From NCBI GenBank assembly GCA_963723495.1, contig CAVRQR010000009.1, forward strand, positions 496,001 to 560,000: 64,000 nucleotides of DNA, in the 5' to 3' direction. Under the pieces are notes generated by a model, which saw nothing but the letters and a program-made list of their open reading frames with translations, was not told the DNA's origin and made no database searches. The position numbers and the translations under genes are program-made. Source of the stretch: Gp6-AA40 sp963723495. GTDB lineage: Bacteria; Acidobacteriota; Vicinamibacteria; Vicinamibacterales; UBA2999. Shown one piece after another: positions 1 through 9,274 of the stretch; positions within the stretch are counted from its first letter, which is position 1, and each line of letters begins with the position of its first letter.

Positions 1-1099
1 CAACCCACGACAGCGAACCGGTGATGCGCAGGAAGTCCCGCCGAATCGGAGGCACCTCCTTCGTCCGTGCGTTTACATCAGCGCCTCGCTCGAGCAGCAC
101 CTGGATCAGTTCGAGGTACGGCGCGCGGTCGATGCTGTTCACGAACGTGGCGTTATCGACGTCCATGTTGCGCGTTTCAACCGCGGCCCACAACGGCGTT
201 CGGCCGTACCAGTCCACGGCCTTGATGTCGGCGCCACGATCGATCAGAAAACGGGCAACGTCAGGATGGTTGTTCGTGATGGCGGTGATGAGCGGAGGAA
301 TGTCGTTGGCGTCGCGCTCGTTGATGTTGGCCCCGGCATCGAGCAGCATGCGGACGACGTCCAGACGTCCGTCGCGTGCGGCGTAGAGCAGCGGCGTCAT
401 CCCTCCCGGGATCGGTGGGCGCGAGCCGCGCGCGGGCAATCCGCCGCGCACGATGCCGATGCCATGCCCGAAGCCAGGCACCGAGTTCGGCAGCACCCAC
501 GGCGGCGTACGACCGGTTCTCGTTTTCGCATTCACCGACGCACCACGAGCGATTAGCAGCTTCACGACATCGGCATGGTTCTCGCGGACGGCCACCATCA
601 GGGCAGTCTGCTGAAAGGTCGCATCGGTGGCGTTAATCGTGGCACCTCGATCGAGCAGCGCGGTGACCGCGTCGATCCGCCCGACGCGCGCTGCGTTCAT
701 CAGCGGCGTATCGCCGGCGGGATCGGGAGCATTCACGTCGGCGCCGGCGTCGGCCAGCACGCTAATCATGGCGGCGTTGCCATTGCCGGCGGCGATTGCG
801 AGCGGCGTGAGCCCATAACGGTTGGCCAACGTCGCCTGCGCCCCGGCCGCGAGCAGCAGCTTTGTGGTATCGATGTCGTCCACTCGAACCGCCCAATGCA
901 GAGCGGGCGTACCGTCCTGGCCAGGGATGTTGACGTCCACCTTCTGAGCGACAAGGGTGCGAACCGCCGTGACATCCTGCCGCATGGCCGCATCGGCCAG
1001 CCGCGTATCGCGGTCGGCCGCCGCGGTGGATCCCGCTGCTACCAGCAGCATCAATCCCGCCAGACAGCGTCGGCCGTGCGAGACACGCTTCCCCCTCAT
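1..1099 (-). CDS. Secreted ankyrin-repeat protein, C-terminus cut by the window edge
   Basis: The minus strand is open from an ATG at 1097-1099 to the window edge, giving about 366 residues without a stop. Residues 1-26 look like a signal peptide (basic start, then a Leu/Ala-rich core ending near STAAA). The rest is at least seven ankyrin repeats with the usual G-x-TPL-x-x-A-x-x-x-G and LL-x-x-GA-x-x-(V/I)N pattern, for example DGTPALHWAV, AGDTPLMNAA and GGMTPLLYAA. A linker rich in Gly, Pro and Arg separates repeats four and five. Ankyrin repeats mediate protein-protein binding; exported ankyrin proteins of this kind are common in acidobacteria and their partners are unknown. No catalytic domain is visible in the part present. 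The gene points away from the SMP-30-like gene's start and shares no obvious operon within the window. Confidence 0.85.
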   Translation of the reverse strand, partial: MRGKRVSHGRRCLAGLMLLVAAGSTAAADRDTRLADAAMRQDVTAVRTLVAQKVDVNIPGQDGTPALHWAVRVDDIDTTKLLLAAGAQATLANRYGLTPLAIAAGNGNAAMISVLADAGADVNAPDPAGDTPLMNAARVGRIDAVTALLDRGATINATDATFQQTALMVAVRENHADVVKLLIARGASVNAKTRTGRTPPWVLPNSVPGFGHGIGIVRGGLPARGSRPPIPGGMTPLLYAARDGRLDVVRMLLDAGANINERDANDIPPLITAITNNHPDVARFLIDRGADIKAVDWYGRTPLWAAVETRNMDVDNATFVNSIDRAPYLELIQVLLERGADVNARTKEVPPIRRDFLRITGSLSWV

Positions 1100-1193
1100 G
1101 GATATCTCACCCATACAACTCCATTAGACAATCCATTCGACCCGGATTTCAGCAAATTTTTGGCAAGGAATACCTCGTCAGTCCGGGGAATTC

Positions 1194-2217
1194 CTATCGT
1201 CGTCCTGGCCGTACACCGGGCTGATTCACCCGGATTTTGAAGAGATGGGTGCAGGCGGTGATGTAGAGCCCGCGATTGTCGGCATCGCCAAACGCCACAT
1301 TGGTTGCGCAAATCCTCACCCGAGGTTCGGACGTCGGCTGGGGCAGGTGCAACCGGCCGAGCGGCTTGCCCTCTGGCGATGTGATCTGGATCACGCCGGG
1401 TCCGCCGCCGCTGGTCGTGTAGAGATTGCCCTTCTGATCGACCCGCATCCCGTCGGATCCGTGCTGCACGAAGAGCCGGCCGTTGGCGATCGTGTCGTCC
1501 GGCAGGATGTCATATCGCATCGTGCGTCCGCCGCCTGCCGTCACGTAGAGATACTTCTCGTCCGGCGACAGCGTGATGCCGTTGGGAAACATCCCGGGTG
1601 CATCCTTGTCGCCGCCGAGCAACGTGACCTTGCCGTCCTTTACCAGGAAGAACCCGCTGTACGGGAGTTCCCGTGCCGGGTCGTTGGCGGCGCCCCGCAA
1701 TCCCCACACGCTGTCAGTGAAGTAGATCGCACCGTTCGACTTGATGACGATGTCGTTGGGGCCGTTGAAGCGCTTACCGTCATACCGATCTGCGAGGACC
1801 GTGCGCGAGCCGTCTTGCTCGAGGCGATACACGGTCCGATCGTTCATCGCGGTGACGACGAGGCGCGCCTGCGCGTCGAGCGCAAGTCCGTTCGATCCGA
1901 TGAGGAGGATCGCGACGCGGCCCATGACCGTTTGGGCGCCAACCTTCGTGTTGTCCGTGCCGGTGAAGCCGCTCTTCTCGAGAAACGCGGTGATCGGCTT
2001 GCCAGGCTCGTACTTGTAGATGACGTTCCCGGCATTGTCGCTGAAGAGCAGGTGACCTTGCTGTCCCTCCCCGACCCATACAGGGCCTTCTGTCAACGCA
2101 AAGCCACTGGCCAGCTCCTCGAGCGTCGCATCGGGCGCGACGATGGCGCGACGACGGTGACGCGCCAGCGAAAACCGCAGCGAGAGCAAGACACGGGAAT
2201 CGAGTCGACAGATTCAT
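1194..2217 (-). CDS. SMP-30/gluconolactonase-like secreted lactonase, frame break after signal peptide
   Basis: A six-bladed beta-propeller of the SMP-30/gluconolactonase/LRE family, expected to hydrolyse a sugar lactone or related ester with a bound divalent metal. Family marks are EGPVWV near the N-terminus, NGPNDIVI in the centre (metal-binding Asn/Asp) and FPNGITLSPDEKYLYV later. The uninterrupted frame only reaches a TTG at 2187-2189 and would start with an unconvincing basic stretch. An ATG at 2215-2217 in the neighbouring frame encodes a good signal peptide (MNLSTRF, then CLALAAVFAGAS). Joining the two needs removal of one base near 2140-2150, giving SPSSR-IVAPDATLEE. The span 1194-2217 is 3n+1 bases long, as one surplus base would produce. 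I read this as one periplasmic enzyme with a single-base break. It is divergent from the cupin gene. Confidence 0.8.
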
Positions 2218-2310
2218 GGCGCGGATCCTACCTCTAATACCGCAACCCGGGATTCGTGTACCTTTGGCCGTCGCCGTGCCCTGGACCTTTGACTCGACAG
2301 AGGAGCTTCT

Positions 2311-2691
2311 ATGAGATCGCTCGTTCTCGTTGTCATGTTTGTCGTGATTGGAACCCTCAGCGCGCAGCAGCCTGGTTTCTCGCGGACTGTGATTCAACGG
2401 GGCGATCTCTCGACGCCAGGACGTGAAGTCGTCAGCGCCCTCGCCGAGTTTCAACCAGGCGCCACCGTCGGTCCGCACACCCACCCTGGTGAAGAGGCGG
2501 GATACCTGCTCGAGGGGACCTTGGTGTTCGAGCAGGCGGGCAAGCCGACGGTCACGCTGAAAGCGGGCGAGACCTTCTTCGTTCCGGCCGGCACGGTGCA
2601 CAACGCCACCAATAAAGGCTCGGGCCGTACGCGGGTGCTGGCGACTTACATCGTCGAGAAAGGGAAGCCACTCGCCACTGCAGCCAAGTGA
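2311..2691 (+). CDS. Secreted single-domain cupin
   Basis: A 126-residue protein with a signal peptide (residues 1-18, MRSLVLVVMFVVIGTLSAQ) followed by one cupin barrel. Cupin motif 1 is GPHTHPGEEAGYLLEG, with the two His and the Glu that bind metal, and motif 2 is FFVPAGTVHNATN. A GAGGAG ribosome-binding site lies just before the ATG at 2311. Small exported cupins of this type bind a metal and may act as isomerases, dioxygenases or sensors, and the substrate cannot be told from sequence. It is divergent from the lactonase and converges on rlmD. Confidence 0.85.
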   Translation: MRSLVLVVMFVVIGTLSAQQPGFSRTVIQRGDLSTPGREVVSALAEFQPGATVGPHTHPGEEAGYLLEGTLVFEQAGKPTVTLKAGETFFVPAGTVHNATNKGSGRTRVLATYIVEKGKPLATAAK

Positions 2692-2725
2692 AAAGACTGT
2701 TCGGCCGGGGCCGGACGCTCGTCCT

Positions 2726-4081
2726 CTACGAGCGGTTGAGGACGACCACCGTTTCGATGTGTGGCGTGTGCGGGAACATGTCCACCGGCTGCATCGAGTC
2801 AATCATGTAACCGTTGGCTGTGATGCGAAGAAGGTCGCGCGCGAGCGACTCCGGGTCGCAGGAGACGTAGATCATTTTCGACGGCTCGCGGTGAGCGAGC
2901 AGGCGGTCGATGGTCGATGGCCGGCAGCCTTCGCGCGGCGGATCGAGAACGACCACATCGAATGTGTGTGCGAAGGAGCGTCGTCCCGGACCGAGGGCGA
3001 CTTCGACCGGCGTCGCAATGAATCGACATCGCGCCTCGGGGATGCGGCTCAGGCGCCGGCTGGCTTCGCCATCAGCTACAGCCGCGCGATTCTCCTCGAC
3101 CGCGACGACCGTGTGGCCGCGCAGCGCGAGCGGAAGGGCGAAGAGGCCCGCTCCCGCGTACAGATCCAGAACGACAGCACCCGAGGGGACTGACGCGACG
3201 ACCTGCTGGACGAGGAGTTCGGCTGCGCGGACGTTGGTCTGGAAAAAGGCCGTGGGCGATATCAGGAAAGACGCGCCGCCCACTTCTTCGCGCAGCCGCT
3301 CGGGGCCGGTGATGTGTCTCGTCTCTCTGCCGAAGATGAAGGCATCGCCGCGAGGGTGGATGTTGACGTGAAGAGACGTCGGCGCCGCGGGTCCGGCGAG
3401 TGTTTGCCGTGAGGCCACACGCACGCGCTTGTCTCGCTCGCTCGTGACAACGATTGTGGCCATCGTCTCCGACCTGGCGAGGCTGGATCGCACCGCGATG
3501 CTCTTGACCTCACGCGTGTCCGCCGCTCGACACGCGTCGCGAAGGGCGAACGCGACGGAATTGCCGCGTTCGTCGTGTACCGGGCATTCCTGCACGGCCA
3601 CGATCCGACGCGAGAATCGCGCGAAGTGGCCCATGACGAGAGTGCCGGCCTCTCCGCGTTCGACGACGAAGTGAACCTTGTTGCGATAGTGCCAGGGTGA
3701 CTCGCGCGGCGTCGCCGCAAGCATCGGACGTGCCACAGGTGCGGTGGGAACCTTGTCGCGCACGAGGCGTGTCACGGTGTTCGCCTTGAGCGCGAGTTGC
3801 GCCGGATAGGCGATGTGTTGCCACGAACAGCCGCCACAGATGCGCCCATGTTCAGCTCGCGGACCGAAGTGGCGGCAGCCAGGGTCCACGCGGTCGGGTG
3901 ACGCCCGCAGGATCTCAACGACCGACGCCGGCGTAATGGCGCCGCGTGTCGTGCCGAGACGCACGCGGACGCGCTCGCCGGGAATGGTGAAGGGGACGGT
4001 CAACGGCTGTCGCCCGTGGCGGGCGACGCCGTCTCCGGTCAGGTTGAGCGATTCGATCTCGACGTCGGCGAGGTCAGCCAC
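2726..4081 (-). CDS. rlmD: 23S rRNA (uracil-C5)-methyltransferase, RlmD/TrmA family
   Basis: A 451-residue SAM-dependent RNA m5U methyltransferase. An N-terminal TRAM-like beta domain (residues about 3-60) is followed by an iron-sulfur cluster region (Cys in DPGCRHFG, CGGC in RICGGCSWQH, and Cys in QECPVH). The C-terminal Rossmann domain has the SAM motif DLYAGAGLFALPLA, the catalytic-loop motif VVLDPPREGC and the family signature VSCDPESLARDL. The nucleophilic Cys of SCDP and the GxxxPRxG-like motif are intact, so the enzyme should be active. RlmD, RlmC and TrmA are hard to separate by eye; TRAM plus Fe-S favours the rRNA enzymes. The start is GTG at 4079-4081. The gene lies just downstream of the FKBP gene on the same strand. 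Confidence 0.88.
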   Translation of the reverse strand: MADLADVEIESLNLTGDGVARHGRQPLTVPFTIPGERVRVRLGTTRGAITPASVVEILRASPDRVDPGCRHFGPRAEHGRICGGCSWQHIAYPAQLALKANTVTRLVRDKVPTAPVARPMLAATPRESPWHYRNKVHFVVERGEAGTLVMGHFARFSRRIVAVQECPVHDERGNSVAFALRDACRAADTREVKSIAVRSSLARSETMATIVVTSERDKRVRVASRQTLAGPAAPTSLHVNIHPRGDAFIFGRETRHITGPERLREEVGGASFLISPTAFFQTNVRAAELLVQQVVASVPSGAVVLDLYAGAGLFALPLALRGHTVVAVEENRAAVADGEASRRLSRIPEARCRFIATPVEVALGPGRRSFAHTFDVVVLDPPREGCRPSTIDRLLAHREPSKMIYVSCDPESLARDLLRITANGYMIDSMQPVDMFPHTPHIETVVVLNRS

Positions 4082-4111
4082 GGTTCACGTGACTCGAGCA
4101 GACGTGAACGG

Positions 4112-4558
4112 CTATCGGACATCCAGTAGTTCCACTTCGAACAACAGTGTGGCGTTCGGCGGAATCACGCCGCCGGCGCCCTGGCTGCCATAACCCATCT
4201 GCGGTGGGATCGTCAGCGTGCGCCGCCCTCCGACCTTCATCCCCGCAACGCCCGTGTCCCAGCCCTCGATGACCTGCCGGGCGCCAAGCCGAAACGCGAA
4301 CGGTTCGTTGCGATCCCGTGAGCTGTCGAACTTCTGTCCCTTGTGATCGGGACGGCCCTGGTCGTAGAGCCAGCCGGTGTAGTGCACGGTCACTTGACGT
4401 CCGGCAACGGCTTCATTTCCGCCGCCCGCGAGGTCGTCCGCGATGATTAGTTCGGTAATGTTGGCCTGGCCCATGGTCTCTGGCTCCCCGTTTTCTGATG
4501 CACACCCGTAGGCCGCGACAAGAAGGGCCATTAACAGTGCGGTTGTTCGCTTCGACAC
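4112..4558 (-). CDS. FKBP-type peptidyl-prolyl isomerase, lipoprotein
   Basis: A 148-residue protein with a lipoprotein signal: a hydrophobic core (ALLMALLVAAYG) ending in a Cys at about residue 19 (YGCASEN), so it is probably membrane-anchored in the periplasm. The remainder is one FKBP domain: VTVHYTGWLYD, GQKFDSSRDRNEPFAFRLG, VIEGWDTGVAGMKVGGRR and IPPQMGYGSQGAGGVIPPNATLLFEVELL. All the residues usually lining the active site (Tyr, Asp, Phe, Val-Ile, Trp, Tyr, Phe) are there. It should catalyse proline cis-trans isomerisation during folding of exported proteins. It is divergent from sppA, separated by 61 bases. Confidence 0.92.
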   Translation of the reverse strand: MSKRTTALLMALLVAAYGCASENGEPETMGQANITELIIADDLAGGGNEAVAGRQVTVHYTGWLYDQGRPDHKGQKFDSSRDRNEPFAFRLGARQVIEGWDTGVAGMKVGGRRTLTIPPQMGYGSQGAGGVIPPNATLLFEVELLDVR

Positions 4559-4619
4559 GGCAGTGATTATCTCCTAACAGAGAGCCGTACAATGAGTTCC
4601 ACTTAACAGGAGGGTCGTC

Positions 4620-6384
4620 GTGGCTCCACGCCGAGGTGTTCGTCTGGTTCTGTCGCTCATCAGCCTGGCCGTGGTCGCCTCGATGGCCGCTGTCGTGTTG
4701 ATGTTCTTCGCCGCTTCCCGAGGACCATCAGTGCCATCCTCGGCCACGCTTGTGCTCAAGCCAGGCGGCGATCTGCCGGAAGTCATGCCTGACGATGTGG
4801 TCGGTCAGGTCTTTGGCCGTGATGTGACCACGGTACGTGGTTTCGTCGAAGCGCTGCAGAAAGCGAGTCGCGACGACCGAGTGCGCGCCGTGGTGCTGAT
4901 GCCGTCCACGCTCGAATTGCCGGTACTGGGGCAAGGTTCAGGAAATGCGCGACGCCGTGATGGCGTTCCGCAAGTCCGGCAAGAGCGTGACGGCCTTTCT
5001 CGAATACGGCGGCGATCGCGAGTACTACCTCGCCAGTGCCGCCGACCGCGTGTTCCTGATGCCGACCAGTTCGCTCGATCTGACCGGTGTTGCCTCCTAC
5101 GAAATGTTCCTGCGCGGGACCTTCGACAGGCTGGGTGCGGTCCCCGACTTCGTCCACATCGGCAACTACAAGACCGCTCCGAATCAGCTCACCGAGAGGG
5201 GGTTCACGCCCGCGCATCGAGAGATGGCGCAGTCGCTCAACCGCGATATGTACCAGCAGCTCGTTGCGGGGATTGCCGAAGGCCGCAAGAAGAGCGAGGC
5301 CGAGGTCCGTGACCTGCTGGATCAGGGGCCGTTCATCGCGAGCAAGGCACTCGAGGCAGGGCTCGTTGACGAACTGGCCTACGAGGACGAGCTCGACGAT
5401 CACGTCCCGGCGCTCGCCGATGACGGCGCGTCGCGGCGAATCGATGGCGGGAGCTATCAGCGCATCAGGCCGCAATCGGTCGGCGTCCGGCCGGGATCGC
5501 GCATTGCCGTCCTCTACATCGTCGGCACGATCGTCTCGGGCAGGAGTGGCTTCGATGGAGTGAACGGGTCGGTCGTCGGATCGGACACCATCGTCGAGCA
5601 GATTCGAAAGATCCGCGACGACAGCTCGATCAAGGCGATCGTAGTGCGCATCGACAGCCCGGGCGGGTCGTCGGTAGCCTCTGATGTCATCTGGCGCGAG
5701 CTGAAGATTACCCGCGACGACGATCCGGACCGGCCGCTCGTAACGTCGATGGGTGATCTCGCGGCTTCCGGCGGCTACTACGTAGCCATGCCGAGCGAGG
5801 TCATCGTCGCGCAGCCGGGGACGTTGACCGGCTCGATCGGCATCTACGGCGGAAAGATTGTCATCGGAGGGACTCTGGGCAAGGCCGGTGTCACGACAGA
5901 GGTGATCACGTCGGGAGCGAATGCGGACATCTATTCGCCGTTCGCGCCGTTCACGCCGGCGCAGCGCGAGAAGGTCGAGACGTTCATGGAGGGCTTCTAC
6001 CAGAACTTCATTGGCAAAGTGGCCGACTCCCGCAAGTCCACGCCCGATGCGATTCACAAAGTCGCGCAGGGGCGCGTCTGGACCGGACGTCAGGCACTCT
6101 CACACGGATTGGTCGATGCGCTGGGTGGACTCGACACGGCAGTGGCGCTTGCCAAGGAGAAGGCGAAGATTCCAGCCGACGAAGATGTGCAGCTCGTCGT
6201 CTACCCCGAGCGTCGCGGTCTGTACGACGTGCTCTCGGAGCAGTTCGGCGGTGGGACCGCGGGACTCTGGAGCATGCTGGCGGGGACGACCGAGCGTCGT
6301 GCAGTGGCGGCACTGTCGGCGCCGACGCGTTTGTTCCGGCGCGGAGAGCCGCTGGCGCTGATGCCGTTCACGTTCGTCAGGTGA
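4620..6384 (+). CDS. sppA: Signal peptide peptidase SppA (67K type), one frame break
   Basis: A membrane-bound serine protease that degrades cleaved signal peptides. The N-terminus has one membrane anchor (about residues 10-32). Two tandem SppA domains follow. The general-base Lys is in HIGNYKTAPNQL of the first and the nucleophilic Ser in GDLAASGGYYVAMP of the second, as in E. coli SppA. The reading frame breaks at about 4921-4926: the frame from the GTG at 4620 runs to STLELP and the next frame continues as YWGKVQEMRDAV. Removing one G before the TAC codon restores a continuous protein of about 587 residues, and the span length is 3n+1. AGGAGG at 4608-4613 precedes the GTG. Otherwise both domains look intact, so a single-base sequence error is likelier than a real lesion. 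Confidence 0.88.
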
Positions 6385-6392
6385 AACCGCTG

Positions 6393-6476
6393 TCAACTTC
6401 CAACTCCCAACTCCCAAGATCGTTTGGGAGTTGGACCTTGGAAGTTGGGAATTGGGAATAGGGAGTTGGCAGTTAA
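6393..6476. repeat. Palindromic intergenic repeat, family A (TTGGGAGTTGG), copy 1
   Basis: Between sppA and the P460 gene the spacer is almost wholly an inverted repeat: tandem CCAACTCCCAA units to the left of a short centre and TTGGGAGTTGG, TTGGAAGTTGG and TTGGGAATTGG units to the right. The same arrangement recurs at 11518, 47943 and 48672. Confidence 0.85.
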
Positions 6477-6488
6477 CATCGAGGCGCC

Positions 6489-7100
6489 ATGAAGACGATC
6501 CTGTGTACCGCATTGTGTGTCTGGGCCACCCTCGTCACGTTTCAGCCTGAAGTGGCGGGCCAGCAGCCCGTGGCGCCGGCGTTCACGAGCGCCGGACAGC
6601 TGGTTCGTCCGCTCGACTACCGGTCCTGGGTGTTTCTGACCAGTGGACTCGGCATGACCTACGGCCCGGCGAAGCCGGCCGCGGATCGGCCACCACTGTT
6701 CGACAATGTCTTCGTCACACGGCAATCCTACGAGGCGTTTCTCCGCACCGGCACCTGGCCTGACAAGACAATGTTCATCCTCGAGGGGCGACAGGCGCAG
6801 GCCAACGTGTCAATCAACAACGGCGGTCACACGCAGGGTGACATCGCGTTCATGGAAGCGGCCGTGAAGGATACGAGCCGCTTTGCGAACACCGGAGGGT
6901 GGGGATATTTCAGCTTCGACAGTCGCACCGGACTCGTCGACAGCGCAGCGGCGCTGCCGCCGACCGCGACGTGTTACGCCTGTCATGCGGCGAACACGGC
7001 GGTCGACAACACCTTCGTGCAGTTCTATCCGGAGCTTTTCGCGGTCGCGAAGGCCAAGGGGACCGTCAAGCCGACGTACGATCCGAACAAGAAGCCGTGA
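6489..7100 (+). CDS. Cytochrome P460-like secreted haem protein
   Basis: A 203-residue protein with a signal peptide (about residues 1-24, ending VAGQQ). It matches the cytochrome P460 domain: RSWVFLTSGLGMTYGP at the N-terminal side, an FDNVFVT motif, and a C-terminal haem c site CYACH at about residue 161 (ATCYACHAAN). P460 cytochromes are periplasmic c-type haemoproteins, best known for oxidising hydroxylamine or handling NO. Many acidobacterial members have no known substrate. The cross-linking Lys typical of true P460 cannot be assigned confidently by eye, so this may be a general redox or NO-related protein. It converges tail to tail with the ppiD-like gene. Confidence 0.82.
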   Translation: MKTILCTALCVWATLVTFQPEVAGQQPVAPAFTSAGQLVRPLDYRSWVFLTSGLGMTYGPAKPAADRPPLFDNVFVTRQSYEAFLRTGTWPDKTMFILEGRQAQANVSINNGGHTQGDIAFMEAAVKDTSRFANTGGWGYFSFDSRTGLVDSAAALPPTATCYACHAANTAVDNTFVQFYPELFAVAKAKGTVKPTYDPNKKP

Positions 7101-7101
7101 C

Positions 7102-9042
7102 CTAGCTGGCGCGATAGACCGCGAGCACGCGGCGGACGACGTCGTTGTTGATCTCGACCGTCATCCGTTCCTTGGCTTTCCCCATGTACGCCGAGAAGAA
7201 TCGCGCTCGCCGCTCGCTGAGCAGCTCGGCGCGAAACGCTTCCTGCGCCTGCTTCAACTCGTCCGGCGTCACGTCGTCGCGCTCGACCACGCGCACGATG
7301 ACGGTGCCATCGGTCGTTTGAATCGGATCGCTCACCGAGCCGGCCGGCAGCGCGAACACCACACGTTCGACTTCCGGGCTCACGCCAATATCGGGCAGCG
7401 CCGATCCTCGCGTGATGAGCTCCGTGTCTTTCACTGTCAGGTTCTGCGCCTTGGCTGCTGCGGCGAAATCACCCGACGACTTGAGCGCGGCCGCGATGCT
7501 GTTGGCGCGCTGACGACTGAGCTCGGTGGCCCGTGTCCGGATGAGATCCTCGCGCACGCGCTCCTTGACCTCGTCGAGCATCGGGACATACGGATCCTTC
7601 CGCTCCGAGACGGCAAAGAACACCGGTCCTCGCGCCGTGCCAATGGGCTGGCTGGCGGCCGTGCCCTGGAGCGTGAATGCCGTCGCGGCAACCTGCGGCG
7701 CCGCGCCCAGGCCGGGGACCGGATCTTCACGCTGGAAGAAGCCCGACTCCTGCACGGTGAGCTGAAGCTCGCGCGCCACCGGCTCGAGATCGGAGAGGTC
7801 CTTGATGCGGCTGGCGACTTGCGCGGCCTGATCGGTGATCCGCTGATCGGCAAGCTGCAGCGCGACCTGGTCCTGGATCTGCGCCCGTACCTGATCGAGC
7901 GGGGTCGTGGACGCGGCGCGTTTGTCGATCACTTTGATGATGTGGTACCCGAACTGCGATTTCACGGGATCGCTGATCTGCCCGGGCTGCATCGTGAACG
8001 CAACGTTCTCGAACTCCGGGACCATGCGGCCGCGGCCGAAGTAATCGAGATCGCCGCCGTTGGCTTTCGACCCCTCGTCCTCCGAGTACTTCTTCGCGAG
8101 CGCTGCGAAGTCGCCGCCGCTTTTCACCTCTTTCAGGAGCTCTTCAGCCTGCTTCTTGACCGTCGCGTCGTCCTTGCCCTCGGTCTTGAGCAGGATGTGG
8201 CTCGCCTTCACCTGTTCCGGCGTCTGGTACTGTTGGATGTTGTCGTTGTAGAACCGCTGAATATCTGTCGGCGGAACCGCGATCTTCAGTCGCGCCTGCT
8301 CGCGATCGAGCAGGATGTACCTGATCTTCCGCTGTTCGCCGATGCGGTACTCCGCTTTGTGGACCTCGAAGTGTGCCGCGACATCGGCGTCCGTGACGTT
8401 GACATTGCTGCGGAAGTTCGCCGCCGTGAGCGCAACGACCTGCAGTTTCACTTTCTGATTGCGCTCGTTGTATTCACGCTGCACGTCGCTGTCGGAGACC
8501 GCCATCCAGTCGGTCAGTGCCGCGCGCAGCTTGTCGAGGACCATGCTGCGGCGCAGGCTCTCTTCGAACTGCGACTTCGTCATCGGTGGGTTCTGACTCA
8601 GGAGCAGTTGCTCGTAGCGCTGCTCGCCGATGAAGCGACCGTTCTCCTGCAGGGCAGGAATCGAGAAGATCTGCTGGGCCAGTTCGTCGTCGCTGACCGC
8701 GATACCGTTCTGCTCGGCCTCGATGATCGCGACCTGTTCCTCGATCATCTGCGACAGAATCTGCTGGTCGATGCCAAGCTGTCGCAGCAGTTGATCGTTC
8801 ATGCTGCCGCCGAACTGCTGGCGGTACGCCTGCATCTGCGAGACATAACGCTGCTGGAAGTCACCAGCGGTCAACGTCCGGCCGTTGACCTCGGCGACCA
8901 CTTCGCGCGGCCCTGCGCCCGTGCCGGTCGGCGTGGTCTGGACAAAATCTGGAATGTAAAACGCCACGAAAGTCAGCACCACCACTGCCAGACTCCATTT
9001 GAGCCAGTTCTTGTGGCGCCGCATCCGGTCGAGCATCGTCAT
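7102..9042 (-). CDS. PpiD/SurA-like periplasmic folding chaperone with parvulin domain
   Basis: A 646-residue protein with a single N-terminal membrane anchor (about residues 14-33, WSLAVVVLTFVAFYIPDFVQ). A SurA_N-like helical region follows (EVNGRTLTAGDFQQRY and the helices after it). A parvulin (PpiC) domain runs from KASHILL to YHIIKVIDKR at roughly residues 280-375, with KKYSEDEGSKANGGDLDYF as signature. The C-terminal third looks like a second, degenerate rotamase-like region. The order anchor, SurA_N, PpiC, helical tail is that of PpiD. The protein should assist folding of proteins leaving the Sec channel. It is divergent from the GGDEF gene across 232 bases. Confidence 0.88.
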   Translation of the reverse strand: MTMLDRMRRHKNWLKWSLAVVVLTFVAFYIPDFVQTTPTGTGAGPREVVAEVNGRTLTAGDFQQRYVSQMQAYRQQFGGSMNDQLLRQLGIDQQILSQMIEEQVAIIEAEQNGIAVSDDELAQQIFSIPALQENGRFIGEQRYEQLLLSQNPPMTKSQFEESLRRSMVLDKLRAALTDWMAVSDSDVQREYNERNQKVKLQVVALTAANFRSNVNVTDADVAAHFEVHKAEYRIGEQRKIRYILLDREQARLKIAVPPTDIQRFYNDNIQQYQTPEQVKASHILLKTEGKDDATVKKQAEELLKEVKSGGDFAALAKKYSEDEGSKANGGDLDYFGRGRMVPEFENVAFTMQPGQISDPVKSQFGYHIIKVIDKRAASTTPLDQVRAQIQDQVALQLADQRITDQAAQVASRIKDLSDLEPVARELQLTVQESGFFQREDPVPGLGAAPQVAATAFTLQGTAASQPIGTARGPVFFAVSERKDPYVPMLDEVKERVREDLIRTRATELSRQRANSIAAALKSSGDFAAAAKAQNLTVKDTELITRGSALPDIGVSPEVERVVFALPAGSVSDPIQTTDGTVIVRVVERDDVTPDELKQAQEAFRAELLSERRARFFSAYMGKAKERMTVEINNDVVRRVLAVYRAS

Positions 9043-9274
9043 AGAAGCATCCGCTCAGGAGAGTCTTGGAAAATCAACGCTGTAAACGTTGATCGTACGC
9101 TAGGAAGTGACACCACGGCAATCGTTTACCGTCGCCGGACTCCCTACAGTCCCGAACTGCAGGAACCGATGAAAAGAAGGAAAGTCACAGGCCGGTCCTC
9201 GCTGAGGGCCGTGATATTATTTAGTACATTTAGAAGGACTTAGCGGCTTTTGTGGCCGTTTCTGACACACTTCG

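Noticed and set aside
1245..2237. A plus-strand open frame of 330 codons opposite the lactonase
   Set aside because: Shadow frame in high-GC DNA. The minus strand has the SMP-30 motifs.
4783..6057. A minus-strand open frame of 424 codons inside sppA
   Set aside because: Shadow of sppA. The plus-strand sense has both catalytic motifs.
6883..9243. A plus-strand open frame of 786 codons covering the ppiD region
   Set aside because: It is antisense to the PpiD-like gene, has Arg/His-rich low-complexity sense typical of a high-GC shadow frame, and matches no family. The minus-strand protein has a membrane anchor and a clear parvulin domain.
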